A stretch of DNA of 64,000 nt from Diphasiastrum complanatum (GCA_029204225.1 CM055095.1:54079612-54143611); one strand, 5' to 3'; shown: positions 33,905-43,306, counted from the first letter of the stretch. Notes: generated from the sequence alone by a model not told the origin. Made by a program: numbers and translations.

Positions 33905-35026
33905 TAAATTGCCAAATGAACTAACCATTACTAGACTAAGGAGGAGGACCAAGCATCAAGTTCAAAGGCAAAGGCAAATTCAAAGAAAAAATGCTTCTTT
34001 TGTGGAAAGAAGGGCCATTATGCATCCAAATGTTACAAGAGGCAAAGAACACAAGAGGAGGACAAACAAGGAAACCTTGCACATGAGGCGGAGGAGGATG
34101 AAAGAGATCTATTCTTGATGGCATCTACATCCTCACTGACAAGCAATGGAAATTCAAGATACACTTGGTGGATTAATAATGGGGCTAGCTCCCACATGAC
34201 TTGTGAGAAGGAGTTTTTATCAACCTTACACTCATTCAATGATGCTAAAAAGTTTGTCTTTACTGCAAGTGATGAAGAGTGTAGGGTAGATGGTGTTGGT
34301 ACCGTCTCTTTATGTCGAGAATCCTCAAAAATTATGGATCTAGAAAATGTTCTTTTTGTACCATCAATCACCAAGGATATGCTAAGTGTTGGTCAACTTT
34401 TGCAAAGTGGTTTGGATGTCCACTTTAAGCATGGAGTTTGTTCTGTTTTGAAGAATGATGTTTGCATTGCAAAGGGATTTAAGCATGGAAGATTGTTTAA
34501 GTTGGAAGCTAATGTTGCTTTTGAGGATGTGAACTTGGCAAAGGAGGAGATCACTCAAGTGGAGATCTTGTCAAAGTGTGATCTTGCTGGAATTGAGGAG
34601 GAGCGTCAAAGAGAGGAAGATCTTGAGGATCAGCCTCAAAACATGAGAGTTCCAAGGAGGTCCTCAATGACAAAGTCAGAGTCATCAAATTGCATGCAAA
34701 TTGTCCATTCAAGTGTGCATCTTGCAAGGGTGGAGAACATTGGAGACACTAGTATCTTTGATTTGTTCATAGATAGTGTTAATAGACATAAAGTGACTTG
34801 CTTATTTTTAAGAATGATGATGTTTAGTACTTTATGTAGATATGTCAATACAATGAAGTTGAATGCTTTTCAATCTACATTTGTTGATGATAATGCAATT
34901 TCATTGGATAACTATTTTTGTAGTAGTTTGAATAGTGTCATAAAAGATGAAACATCATTTGTTTTGGAAATTTTGTGTCCACATGCTTTGTGCATGATTC
35001 ACATCTCCGTCCTGCAAAGACAATGA
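33905..35026 (+). pseudogene. Copia-6 fragment: zinc knuckle, protease-like domain, no integrase
   Basis: Knuckle CFFCGKKGHYASKC (near 33990-34031, a frame apart), then a 303-residue open frame 34115-35026. The protease site reads NNGASSHM where active Copias have DSGASSHM, so the catalytic aspartate is changed. The protein goes from the pre-integrase region (HGRLFKLEANV) straight to a spacer-like PRRSSMTKSESSN, skipping the entire integrase, and ends in unrecognised sequence. Non-functional or domesticated; I favour non-functional. Confidence 0.65.
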
Positions 35027-35089
35027 ACTCATTCTTGCTTTGGTGTGGAACATTCTACACTCTTTAGCCACCAATACACTATGAAGTTT

Positions 35090-35680
35090 TTCAAGAGTTG
35101 GAAAAGTGTCTTGTGAAATCACCCCCTAGACCATTAAAGATTATTTGAACAATATCTCCATCATGAATCTTCTCTCCAATGGAAGCTAACTCCCTATTAA
35201 GAGACTTGATTCTAAGCACATAGTCTTGTGCATTGTCCTCACTTCTTCTCATGCTTTGTAAGATTTGATTTCTAATCATGAGAATTTTTGAAGTGTTACT
35301 TGATTTCTAGATTGATTTCAAAGAATCCGAAGCCTCTTTAGCACTAGTACAAGAATTTTCTTCTCTCAAAATATCACATTTAACATTCATCTTTATACAA
35401 TGAAAGTCTAAATTTTTTCTTGTATCTAACTAACTCTTGTGCACCAAGAGGTTCATCTTCTTCTTCAATCAAGAATTCATAAAGGTCTTGGAGCACCATT
35501 AGTGACTCCATCCTAACCTTCCAAATGGCATAATTTGTAGAATTTAATCTCTCATTAGCTTCTAGAAGAAAAGCACCAATTGATCCCATCTTACTAGTGA
35601 ATTCTACAAACAAGAAAATTGATTTGATTAATTCTAGAAACTCACAAAGGTCTCTCTTGTAGTGATTCACTCAAATTATA
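35090..35680 (-). pseudogene. Copia-7 Gag, broken
   Basis: Minus-strand frames 35670-35380 (MGSIGAFLLEANERLNSTNY ... MESLMVLQDLYEFL) and 35279-35091 (DYVLRIKSLNRELASIGEKI) are Copia Gag in two pieces separated by frame breaks. No LTR or primer site found. Confidence 0.65.
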
Positions 35681-36290
35681 TTTCTAGCCCACCAAATAAA
35701 CTTATAATTTTGGTTCTAGCACTCCCTCACAATGATGAAATGAAGATTAGATGAGTTACAATCAAACTACTATCAAATCAAGCCAAATTTGAATATTTTT
35801 GGACAAAATAATGACTAAATCTCTCTCACACTTCTTGATAGACTTCCAAGACCTGTAAAACACTTTTAGAGGACTTTATTTCAGCCTAGATTAATCAGAT
35901 CTCATGACACTAAGTCAAATATAATCAATGGCACTCAATCTTGGTAGCTTTTCCTAGCATTACAGGAGTTCCAAGGCCCAAAAGGGTTGTCTAAGAAATG
36001 CCACGCAAGAGAGAGAAAATCGTCGGATTTTAAAACTCCGACCGAGTTTTTGGTCTGCCCGCACAACTTCGATGACTTGACCTCTCTAGTAACGTATGTA
36101 GTTAACTGGAAGTTGGGTACCCGCAACGCGTGGGGTCCATACTCCAAGATTCTATTTTCTACCATTAACTAACATAACTTCTCATGTAAATGCAAATCGT
36201 ATTGCACATCAAAGTTTTCTTTCCATCTACTCAAAGCGTTCACATCAATGAAAAACAGTCTTATCGATCTGAAAACCATGGTAAGAAACT
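35681..36290. other. Unassigned spacer at the left edge of the gene island
   Basis: No coding signal recognised. Base composition is more GC-rich around 35990-36140. Retroelement remnants stop here. Confidence 0.3.
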
Positions 36291-36292
36291 TT

Positions 36293-36556
36293 GAATATTT
36301 TGGATCACAATGAGCGCCAACGTGAATCTAAATTTTTGTAATTCTGAAAATACGAAGTGTGTTGGATCAAATTGAGCGGTAAGGTTATTTCAAACTTTTG
36401 CAATTCAAAAATTTGCAATTTCAACACACATCTATTGAAAAAATATTTTGCTTATATTGTTCATAACTGCCAAGCATTGATTTTGCATATCAAACAAGAA
36501 ACATGGAGTGTGATGGATCAAAAAGAGCGCCAAGGTCATTTCAAACTTTTCCAATT
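36293..36556 (+). repeat. Three imperfect repeats of a GGATCAAAxTGAGCGCCAAG unit
   Basis: Copies start near 36301, 36363 and 36514. They share GGATCA(A/C)A..GAGCG followed by a TTTCAAACTTTTxCAATT-like tail. They lie just upstream of the coiled-coil gene, so they may be promoter repeats or the end of a transposon. Confidence 0.5.
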
Positions 36557-36644
36557 AATATTTTTTTAATTAAGACAAGTTTTAATAGCTTACAAGATAT
36601 ATAACAAGTTGGTTTTCTTTTAGATTAATCTATCGATTATTAAG

Positions 36645-37469
36645 ATGTCTAAATATCATCTCCATATTGATCTTCCCACAGAATATACTCCACTGTCAAG
36701 AAAAAATCTGAAAGGATCCACCTTACTAGCTCACCAACGGACGGAAGACAGGAAACATTGTGATCTATGGGTTGATGGAAGTTTGTATCCAATCGATCCA
36801 AGCTCAATGCAACATCCAGATTTTAGATCGGTCACACAACTCATACTGTTTTTGTGTGAAGGACACAATGGTCTATTGGGTTATTGTAAAAGATTGAAAA
36901 GTTATGGCATTAGTACTTCAATGAAAAATATCCATTGTTTGGAAAATATGTTGAATGGTTTGCTTACTGACTACCGAGAAAGAGAAACTATTTTTTTGCA
37001 AACAAAAGAAGAGAATGAAATCTTGAAGATAGATAATTCTTGTTTGCAAGATATTATATCAAACCTCAACCAAGAAACTGACAATATGAAACTAATTGTA
37101 CAAACATTGCGTACCTCATATTGTCAAATAAATGTAGAAGTAAACACATTATGGAAGAAAATATTGAACAATAAGCGAAAAAGAGTTATTTTAAAAAGTA
37201 TTGATGAGCTTTCAACAAGTGGGGGTCAACGGAAAAAAAGAATATATGCTTTCAAGTAAGATTATGTTTTAAACTATTCATGTGTTTTGTTTCATCTAGC
37301 ACTCAATGGTTGTGAATTGTTTTTTTTCTAAATCTTATTTTTCTTTTGCAGATCAGCTTTAGTCACCAATGAAAATCTGAAAGACAAGGACATGATTGGA
37401 AAGTCTTTGAGTGCAGTACTTACAGCCAAGTCAACAATGAGTCTACTTGGAAATCAACGATATTCTTGA
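36645..37469 (+). CDS. Unrecognised coiled-coil protein, two exons
   Basis: Exon 1 runs from ATG 36645 to about 37255; its end AA|GTAAGAT (37256) is a textbook plant donor and TTTTGCAG (about 37344-37351) a good acceptor. Joining them in phase extends the 204-residue first frame by about 40 residues (SALVTNENLKDKDMIGK) to a TGA at 37467-37469. The protein has a mixed N-terminal part (HCDLWVDGSLYP, FLCEGHNGLLGYCKRLKSYG), a coiled-coil of about 70 residues (ERETIFLQTKEENEILKIDN) and a basic C-terminus (RKKRIYAFK). I do not recognise the family. The original protein may have continued, since TGA could replace Trp codons here. Confidence 0.5.
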
Positions 37470-37927
37470 ATCAAGTCCAAGATTGCAGAGGCCCTTATGG
37501 GCGAAGTCGGCAAGATCATTGACTGAAAATTGATACAAGGGGCATGTGATTATTCTGGTACACAATGTTTAAAACTATCAAAGAGGCATTTGGACAAGTA
37601 CATATAAAAAAATTTCCTATTCCCCGGCCCTTTCAAATCAAATTAGAGAGGGATGTGTTAAACAGGGGTTTGCAAAACATCATTGGCATTCCTTGCCATA
37701 TAAATGAAATTTATAACTCAAAATATGGTACTTTGTCATATGATTCTACCAACAATATGTTTGTAGATCTGAATCATTTACTGAGATTTATTGTAAAGTT
37801 TTATGGAATCACAAATGAAAGTGTTCAAAAATTGATATTAGTTCTCAAGTTAGATGAATCAGAAGTAATAAAGGGACAAAAGCTGGAAAGGGTTAGTGGT
37901 ACGGTCATAAAAATGGATGAATCGTAG
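37470..37927 (+). pseudogene. Unrecognised protein fragment downstream of the coiled-coil gene
   Basis: After the TGA the same frame reads IKSKIAEALMGEVGKIID, another TGA, and KLIQGACDYSGTQ. Then a second frame, 37565-37927, gives 120 residues (FKTIKEAFGQVHIKKFPIPR ... DLNHLLRFIVKFYG ... LVLKLDESEVIKGQKLERVS). It looks like a continuation of the preceding protein after a frameshift. Family unknown. Confidence 0.4.
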
Positions 37928-38162
37928 ATTATCCATGATCAACATAGACTGATTCAGACTATCATAATACTCCTTATACAACACTAGAAAATATGATTTA
38001 TGTTTTGATCCAGACCTCTCAATATCAAAAGACATATTGAAATACCTCTTATAGTGACCTATGTAGTTACCAACACCGGATTCAACGAGGAAGGCATGCA
38101 AAGCAGAATCAAAAGTATTAGAGGATGACGCGGCCATCTCGAAAGTATGACCAATATGGCCG
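37928..38162. other. Spacer without supported gene
   Basis: A minus-strand open frame spans 38203-37859, but it overlaps the plus-strand fragment and shows no recognisable domain. Confidence 0.3.
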
Positions 38163-39143
38163 AGTATCGCTATGACACGGGGTGGTAGGGAGTCATAAGA
38201 CAATCAAGACTTCCTCGCGTGATGGCGATATTGGCGAATGACCTGATATCGGAACGACGCGAGGGATCTTAGATCGTCTAGAATCTCTGAAAGATTCTCG
38301 CGTGGTAGCGATACTGCAAATAAAAAAAACTGTTCACACACTGTGAGATACAGAGAGTGAAAATCCAAAACTTAGCGAAATGTTTTAACTGATCAAACAA
38401 CATTTATATAGCTAAAACCAAGAAAATCCAAGCCGTACACTCGTCGATCCAACAGCGGATCAGATCTATGGCGCGTAGTACAACCGTCCACACGTGCTAC
38501 TATACACGTCAATCTGCCATTTGCCCACATGCCCACATGTGCAAGATCACACGTGCCAGAACACACGTCACTAAACCATTGGACCACGTGGACACACGTG
38601 CGGATACAGAGGTGTAGGTCCCACACGTTAGGTACTGATTGGGCCATGTGACCACACGTGCGAGCCTATACATGCGAGAACACAGGTCACTGATCCATTC
38701 GGCCATGTGTCCCCACGTGGGTTCCCACACGTGTTGATCCAGACATGCAGTTTCACACATGCATATACAGATGTGTGGTTCCACATGTCAGCTATTGACT
38801 GGGCCACGTGTCGCTGGTATTCACACGTGCCAATTTTTCTCCCCTACATAAGTCCATTTTCGGGGATTGTACAGGTTTTCGCATAATTTGCTAGCACATT
38901 TGATTGCATCCATACGAAATGCATTCGTGATATCGCCATCAGACGAGCGACCTCCTCTCCATGCCTGTTCCTTACACCCTCTCGTGTCATAGCGATATCA
39001 GCTTGACTTCCCCAGTATCACCATCACGTGAGCCCCTGCCTCTCCCCACCTGACTCTGCCACTCTCTCACGTTAGGGATACCACGGTTAGAGTTCTCAAT
39101 GTCTCTTCTGTTGTGTCTCTATCCTCGCGTAGTATAGATATTC
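38163..39143. repeat. Dispersed two-orientation motif array before the H3-like gene
   Basis: A roughly 20-base motif, consensus near CCTCGCGTGATAGCGATATC, occurs about nine times. Forward copies are at 38213, 38295, 38978 and 39123, with a weaker one at 39064. Reverse copies are at 38163-38181, 38244-38263, 38929-38949 and 39014-39032. The two groups flank the CACGTG minisatellite, and the last copy ends six bases before the ATG of the H3-like gene. Confidence 0.7.
38440..38850. repeat. CACGTG-rich minisatellite
   Basis: An irregular array with units of roughly 60-100 bases beginning GGCC-A(C/T)GTG (near 38574, 38644, 38702 and 38801). It is packed with CACACGTG, CACGTGG and CACATGTG. CACGTG is the plant G-box core bound by bHLH and bZIP factors. 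Confidence 0.6.
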
Positions 39144-39150
39144 GGCCTCA

Positions 39151-39885
39151 ATGGCTCAGACGAAGCAAATCGCTAGGCTTACCAGTTTCGTTCATTTGTC
39201 CCGTCCCCAGACATCTGAACTCGTACGTCCGCAAAGACGCGGTAGACCTAGCCGTTCATGGTTGAGGGACATCAGGGCCTTGCAGAGGAGCACCAAACTT
39301 TTGATCCCAAAAGCAGCCTTCTACCGGGCTGTGAGAGAGGTTACACAAGACATGACCACCCATCTGCCCTATGTAGTGAGGTGGAATATCACTGCATTGG
39401 AGGCCCTCCATATTGCATACGATGATTTCCAGACAAAATTGTTTGAGGATTCGATGTTGTGCTCCATTCATGGCAAGAGGGTGACACTGATGCCCAAGGA
39501 CATGCTTCTTGTCATGAGGCTTCGAAACACCTATGACAGCATTTTTAAGTCTGGATTCACACAGAGGCAAGTTCCTCTTGAAAGGAGGCTTGTCCCACCC
39601 CACAAAAAGAGAAAGCAAGCACAGCCCAAGCGTTCGCAACCCAAGCCCGGGTCTCCCAGCTCTTCACCCTCACCTCCTCCCATTAGAAAAGATCTGGCTA
39701 GTACGTCCGCAATTCCACTGGTTGAGAGTCCTCCCGTAACCCCTGATCTTCAACTGCACAATTCTCCTTCTATACATGAGGATGACCTAAATACATTGGT
39801 AGACATGATTGTTTCTGATGTTGATGCAACTGATAAAGAGTTGCACATCAGACTTCTGAATGAACCTAAAGACACATTTTTTTGA
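39151..39885 (+). CDS. Divergent histone H3-like domain with C-terminal extension
   Basis: 244 residues. The N-terminus MAQTKQIARLTS echoes canonical H3. The tail is shorter, then the fold follows: RDIRALQRSTKLLIPKAAF (alpha-N), YRAVREVTQDM (alpha-1), a loop-1 one residue longer than in canonical H3 with RW before alpha-2 (RWNITALEALH), and LFEDSMLCSIHGKRVTLMPK at loop 2. LLIPKAAF, the longer loop 1, RW and DSMLC are centromeric-H3-like features. Canonical H3 ends soon after RIRGERA; this one continues for more than 100 residues with a basic PPHKKRKQAQPKR stretch and an acidic end. It could enter nucleosomes or mimic H3. The frame stops at 39885 in a T7 run. Confidence 0.75.
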   Translation: MAQTKQIARLTSFVHLSRPQTSELVRPQRRGRPSRSWLRDIRALQRSTKLLIPKAAFYRAVREVTQDMTTHLPYVVRWNITALEALHIAYDDFQTKLFEDSMLCSIHGKRVTLMPKDMLLVMRLRNTYDSIFKSGFTQRQVPLERRLVPPHKKRKQAQPKRSQPKPGSPSSSPSPPPIRKDLASTSAIPLVESPPVTPDLQLHNSPSIHEDDLNTLVDMIVSDVDATDKELHIRLLNEPKDTFF

Positions 39886-40210
39886 TTCTGAGAGGTATAT
39901 TGATTTTGACCTGTATATAGCCAAGAAAATAGATGATCCCGGAGGGGAGTTTATGTTTTGTATAGACGATATTAATTTTGCAAGACCTGCATTTTAGGGA
40001 GCTAAAGAAGAAGACCTCATATATCTCAGACACAGTAATTGAATCTGCTTGTGCATACTATCTACATAAATATACATATACAGTCAAGAAGGAGATTTTT
40101 GTTGTATCTCCATTTTTTGGGCATCTGTTGAATAAAGAGAGGAAAGCCAGAAGGCTCTTCAGGCACACCAGCAAAGAGGCATCAATGTTCATCATCCCAT
40201 ACTGTTCAAA
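39886..40210 (+). pseudogene. Exon 1 continuation: Ulp1-like N-terminal segment
   Basis: Past the T7 run the reading continues in another frame (SERYIDFDLYIAKKIDDPGG), then in a third (LQDLHFRELKKKTSYISDTV, then IESACAYYLHKYT), matching the DL..L....WLxDxVI start of C48 peptidases. It ends at the donor CAAA|GTAAGA (40211). Confidence 0.55.
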
Positions 40211-40309
40211 GTAAGATAGTTTCTTCTTGTAATATCTGTTTTCTGTAAGATTTTTCTTTTGGAAACTCTTATAGATTCTAGTAATTCATTGCTTGTCTCT
40301 TTCTGGAAG

Positions 40310-40495
40310 CAAACATTGGAGTGTGCACGCCATATCCATGAAAGTGGATTCGACTGGAAGCTGCACACATGTGTGCATGACAATGAAATCTTTGCATGCC
40401 ACCCCTTCCATGATTAAATCCATGGGATGGTGGAGCTATTGCCTAGGCCGGATGGGTTGGTTGTAAATACCAACATAGAGGTTGTTGATGCAAAG
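40310..40495 (+). pseudogene. Exon 2: Ulp1-like catalytic His/Asp segment
   Basis: After the acceptor GGAAG the phase-matched frame begins NKHWSVHAIS, the His-Trp signature of Ulp1-type cysteine proteases. A frame change then leads to ESGFDWKLHTCVHDN, PFHD and, after a TAA, IHGMVELLPRP. The exon ends AAAG|GTAAAAGG. Confidence 0.5.
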
Positions 40496-40593
40496 GTAAA
40501 AGGAATCTTTTTACGTATTTTATTTGCATGATGGCATGTAGTTTAGAATTATATTGAATTATACTTTAACAATTTTTTGCTGTGATTTCTCAG

Positions 40594-40994
40594 TCTTCGC
40601 AACAAGATAATGCTTTCAGCTACGGATGGTATTCAATCTGGAACATTAAATCGTTCTTGGATTGGTATATGGTGCAACCTCCAGATGCTAGTATCCGTGA
40701 GGTATTTTTTTCAATGTTTCAGTATCCTGATGATGTATTGTTAACTTTGTGAATTTATATATTTTAAAACATTGGCTAATACATACATACACTCGATATT
40801 TTTTTTTGCAGTTCCAATGTCCTGAGGTATCAACAAATGCGATTCATCAGTATCGGCATGAAATGTTGGAAATTTTACTATCATGTGCAAGGCCCTACAA
40901 GCATGAAGGTGCCTCGGATGAACCTGCCAGGGGATCCGTGGATGAGGTTATAGTGCTCGAGGATATGCCTCATGCACCTTTGATTGAAATGTAA
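40594..40994 (+). pseudogene. Exons 3 and 4: Ulp1-like Gln/Cys segment and C-terminus
   Basis: Exon 3 (40594-40701, 36 codons) begins SSQQDNAFSYGWYSIWNIK: Gln of the oxyanion hole, then Tyr where the nucleophile Cys should be. Exon 4 (40812-40994) reads FQCPEVSTNAIHQYRHEMLE, ends with an acidic tail and stops at TAA. Acceptors CTCAG and TTTTTTGCAG are good matches. Confidence 0.55.
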
Positions 40995-41479
40995 ATATAG
41001 TTCTGACAGACACATAGAAATATATCATCACACGATGATCCATAGAACAATAGGTAGGCAAAGAGAAAGTGGGCTATTACTGAATGCCACAAATATATTA
41101 TATCAATTTCAAAAACAATGTACATTTTTCAAAATACTAAATATAAATTGCTTGATGAAATCTTGAAGTCATTTGAGACTTCTTTGTATTCCTTTTTTTT
41201 TGAAAAAGTACATTGATGTTGCTCGTCTATCATCCCAATGTTTATGCGGTTTCAACAATTTCTACGCTTCTATTTAAGTCCTTGCACTCTATGCGACTTT
41301 CTTGTCTTGGTCTTACTTGTACATCAAAAAAACTTGTTAAACAATATCAACATTGAGATTATGTCAAATGAAATATTGCAATACCGAAAACACTAAAACA
41401 TGTTTAAATAAAATCATTGAAAGTCATTTCAAATGTGTACTGGAATAAATACACATACACCTACCAATCTCTTGTTGAC
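40995..41479. other. Intergenic spacer between convergent genes
   Basis: A/T-rich, no coding or repeat signal recognised. It would hold both 3' ends and polyadenylation signals. Confidence 0.4.
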
Positions 41480-42640
41480 TCAAAAACAGAAGTGTTTAGG
41501 AATATCATATTGCAGCAATGTAAGCTCTGATCGAATGTGATCGAGTGTCCAATCTTCTTCCACCTCAATTGTTGTAAGAGTAGAATTATTTTTCCTCACT
41601 TGAATTTCTATTTGATCTTGATGATTCACTATGAATCCTGATCCAATGCTTTCCATCCGTTGCCAACTTTGGACCATCTTCTATAATAAAATGTTAAAGA
41701 AAGCACTTGTTTTTCTATAAGATATCTAAATTTCATTGACGATCTATTAACTATACACTTGATATTGCCATTACTCTTTTTATCCCAATGATCATCAAGG
41801 AGGCTTGATAACATATTGTCTGTTAGATCACTACAAATAAACATTGTCACTGTTTTACGAATATTACATTCAACAAAAATTGCAATAGGCAAAAACCAGT
41901 GCAATCTATTGTTTTTTGAACCTGTGCTACATTTCATACAGTTTTGAATGTCCATAAAAAACCTTGATCGGAAGCTCTCTGCTATGGTGGAATCTAAAGG
42001 AATCCATTCTTCGCTTGAGAAAGAGGGTAATGATATCGCCTCTAATTTTCCACCTAAACTGGATGCTGTGTAAAATGAATCATAGAAGAAAATACAAGAA
42101 TCCAAAAGTGATCTTGTGGAGCAGTTCTTGTATTGCAGAAGACCAATATCAGAATGAATAACGTCCATGATGCCGACAAGGGATTGTATAGATTGCCATT
42201 CGATTATGCTTGATGGATACAAATCTACACAAATCCATAAACCTATATGTCATTTAAATACTCAGATACACGTCTAAATGATTAATGCAAAGCTCAAAGC
42301 AAAAAATTCTCCAAAACTTACAATTGCATTTGAGTCTGTCATTTGAACTTACGCCTTCCACTCTAATTTCCTTATGCATGTAGACATGTTGAATCAAGAC
42401 CTTTGAAATGGATCGACCACCGGGTGAAACTTTGAAGTCTAAAATTCTACCTTTCCAAAAATTCCTATAATCCATATTTGATTTTCTCTTTTTACCAAAA
42501 ATACCTCTTGAGGAGGGATGCATGAGAACCCAGTGAAATTTTCTATAGATACGTGGTATCCAAGAGCCATCAGAGTCTTTTTCATTACAAACAGAAACTG
42601 AGACAATATTGCTTCGTGGTCTACGGCTTCCGGAAGCCAT
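41480..42640 (-). CDS. Unrecognised two-exon gene with possible ubiquitin-like C-terminus
   Basis: ATG at 42640. Exon 1 runs to 42322 (donor ATT|GTAAGT). The acceptor TTTGTGTAG gives exon 2 from 42224, and the join is in frame, giving about 300 residues to a TGA at 41629. Exon 1 includes RRPRSNIVSVSVCNEK, WVLMHPSSRGIFGKKRKS and FWKGRILDFKVSPGGRSI. Exon 2 has IIEWQSIQSLVGIMDVIHSD and SNNRLHWFLPIAIF-like strands. An overlapping frame (41677-41480) then reads IEIQVRKNNSTLTTIEVEED and WTLDHIRSELTLLQYDIP, recalling a beta-grasp (ubiquitin-like) fold. A frame change or a missed short intron near 41677 would join them. I cannot name the family. Confidence 0.5.
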
Positions 42641-43009
42641 TGCAAAGCTAAAAGAAGATGAACAACAGAGTCTGAAACAAAATATAGTTGAATCAGTATG
42701 AAAATAAATAACCAAATTTGTAATAAATGTTGGCGGTCTTTCATAAATCATATATGTTAGTCTAACTACAGTTAGATCAAAATAGACTTACTTTAACCAC
42801 AAGTTTAGGTCCCGGGCACTTAGGAAACTCACGGGCAGCAATTACGGTCCAATCACAAGTATGAGTTTTGAATTGTATAAAAATATGACCGAAAAGTTCC
42901 AAAAAAAAAAATTTATCGGCAACAACGTTACGGTCTTTCACAGGTGTAAATATATAACTGGGCCAAGTGTACGCTGAATAGTTGAAAAGTCAAAAACAGC
43001 ATCTTGACA
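42641..43009. other. Upstream region of the minus-strand gene, right edge of the island
   Basis: No coding signal. Contains an A10 run at about 42901. The switch to Copia-like sequence happens at about 43010. Confidence 0.3.
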
Positions 43010-43306
43010 AAAGGCCCTTTTGGTGCTCAAAACTCCTTTAATGGATTAGCACCAAAAATCTCATCAAGACCTCATAAAATCCATTTATATGGATCTAATG
43101 AATATTGAGTATTAAATGCAGGTTCATAGGTGCCCACACGTGTGGGCAGGATGGATTTTGATCCCTACCAAGTTTGGAATCAAATCCCTTCACCAAAGTT
43201 AGGATTCAAACTCGCCATCTCATTACTAGTTTTCAGCACCAATACTTGCTAAAAATGGATTTGCCTTTGATCAATGGTTAAGCTCTTGTACTTGGCTCTG
43301 ATACCA
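43010..43306 (-). other. Copia-8 leader and primer site
   Basis: On the minus strand the LTR is followed by TGGTATCAGAGCCAA (43292-43306, tRNA-iMet site) and about 280 bases of leader. The leader includes the palindrome GCCCACACGTGTGGGC at 43132-43147. Confidence 0.65.

Larger units (their letters stand above)
39151..40994 (+). pseudogene. Histone H3 (CENH3-like) protein joined to a C48/Ulp1-like peptidase, four exons
   Basis: The gene has exons about 39151-40210, 40310-40495, 40594-40701 and 40812-40994. All three introns start GT and end AG, and the last two junctions are in phase. The first 244 codons are open and encode an H3 histone fold with a Ser/Pro/Lys-rich linker. The rest reads as a ubiquitin-like-protein protease: LQDL ... 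ISDTVIESACAYYL, then NKHWSVHAIS with the catalytic His, a likely Asp in PFHD, Gln in QQDNAF, and SYGW where Cys-Gly-Trp is expected. Lesions: a frame change in the T7 run at 39878-39884, another near 39975, one in exon 2, a TAA directly after PFHD, and Tyr in place of the catalytic Cys. So the protease half is probably dead or partly mis-assembled, while the histone half is intact. I know no named family with this fusion. Confidence 0.6.

Noticed and set aside
37859..38203. 114-codon minus-strand frame
   Set aside because: It overlaps a plus-strand coding remnant and the motif array, with no recognisable domain. Kept only as a possibility.
38393..38784. Minus-strand open frames over the CACGTG minisatellite
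   Set aside because: The frames follow the repeat composition, have no domain and sit upstream of the H3-like gene.
38163..39143. CRISPR-like array
   Set aside because: Copies are inverted, unevenly spaced and degenerate, and the sequence is plant nuclear DNA.
39151..39885. Ordinary replication-dependent histone H3 gene
   Set aside because: The N-tail lysines, loop 1 and C-terminus differ strongly from canonical H3, and the gene continues for more than 100 residues past the fold.
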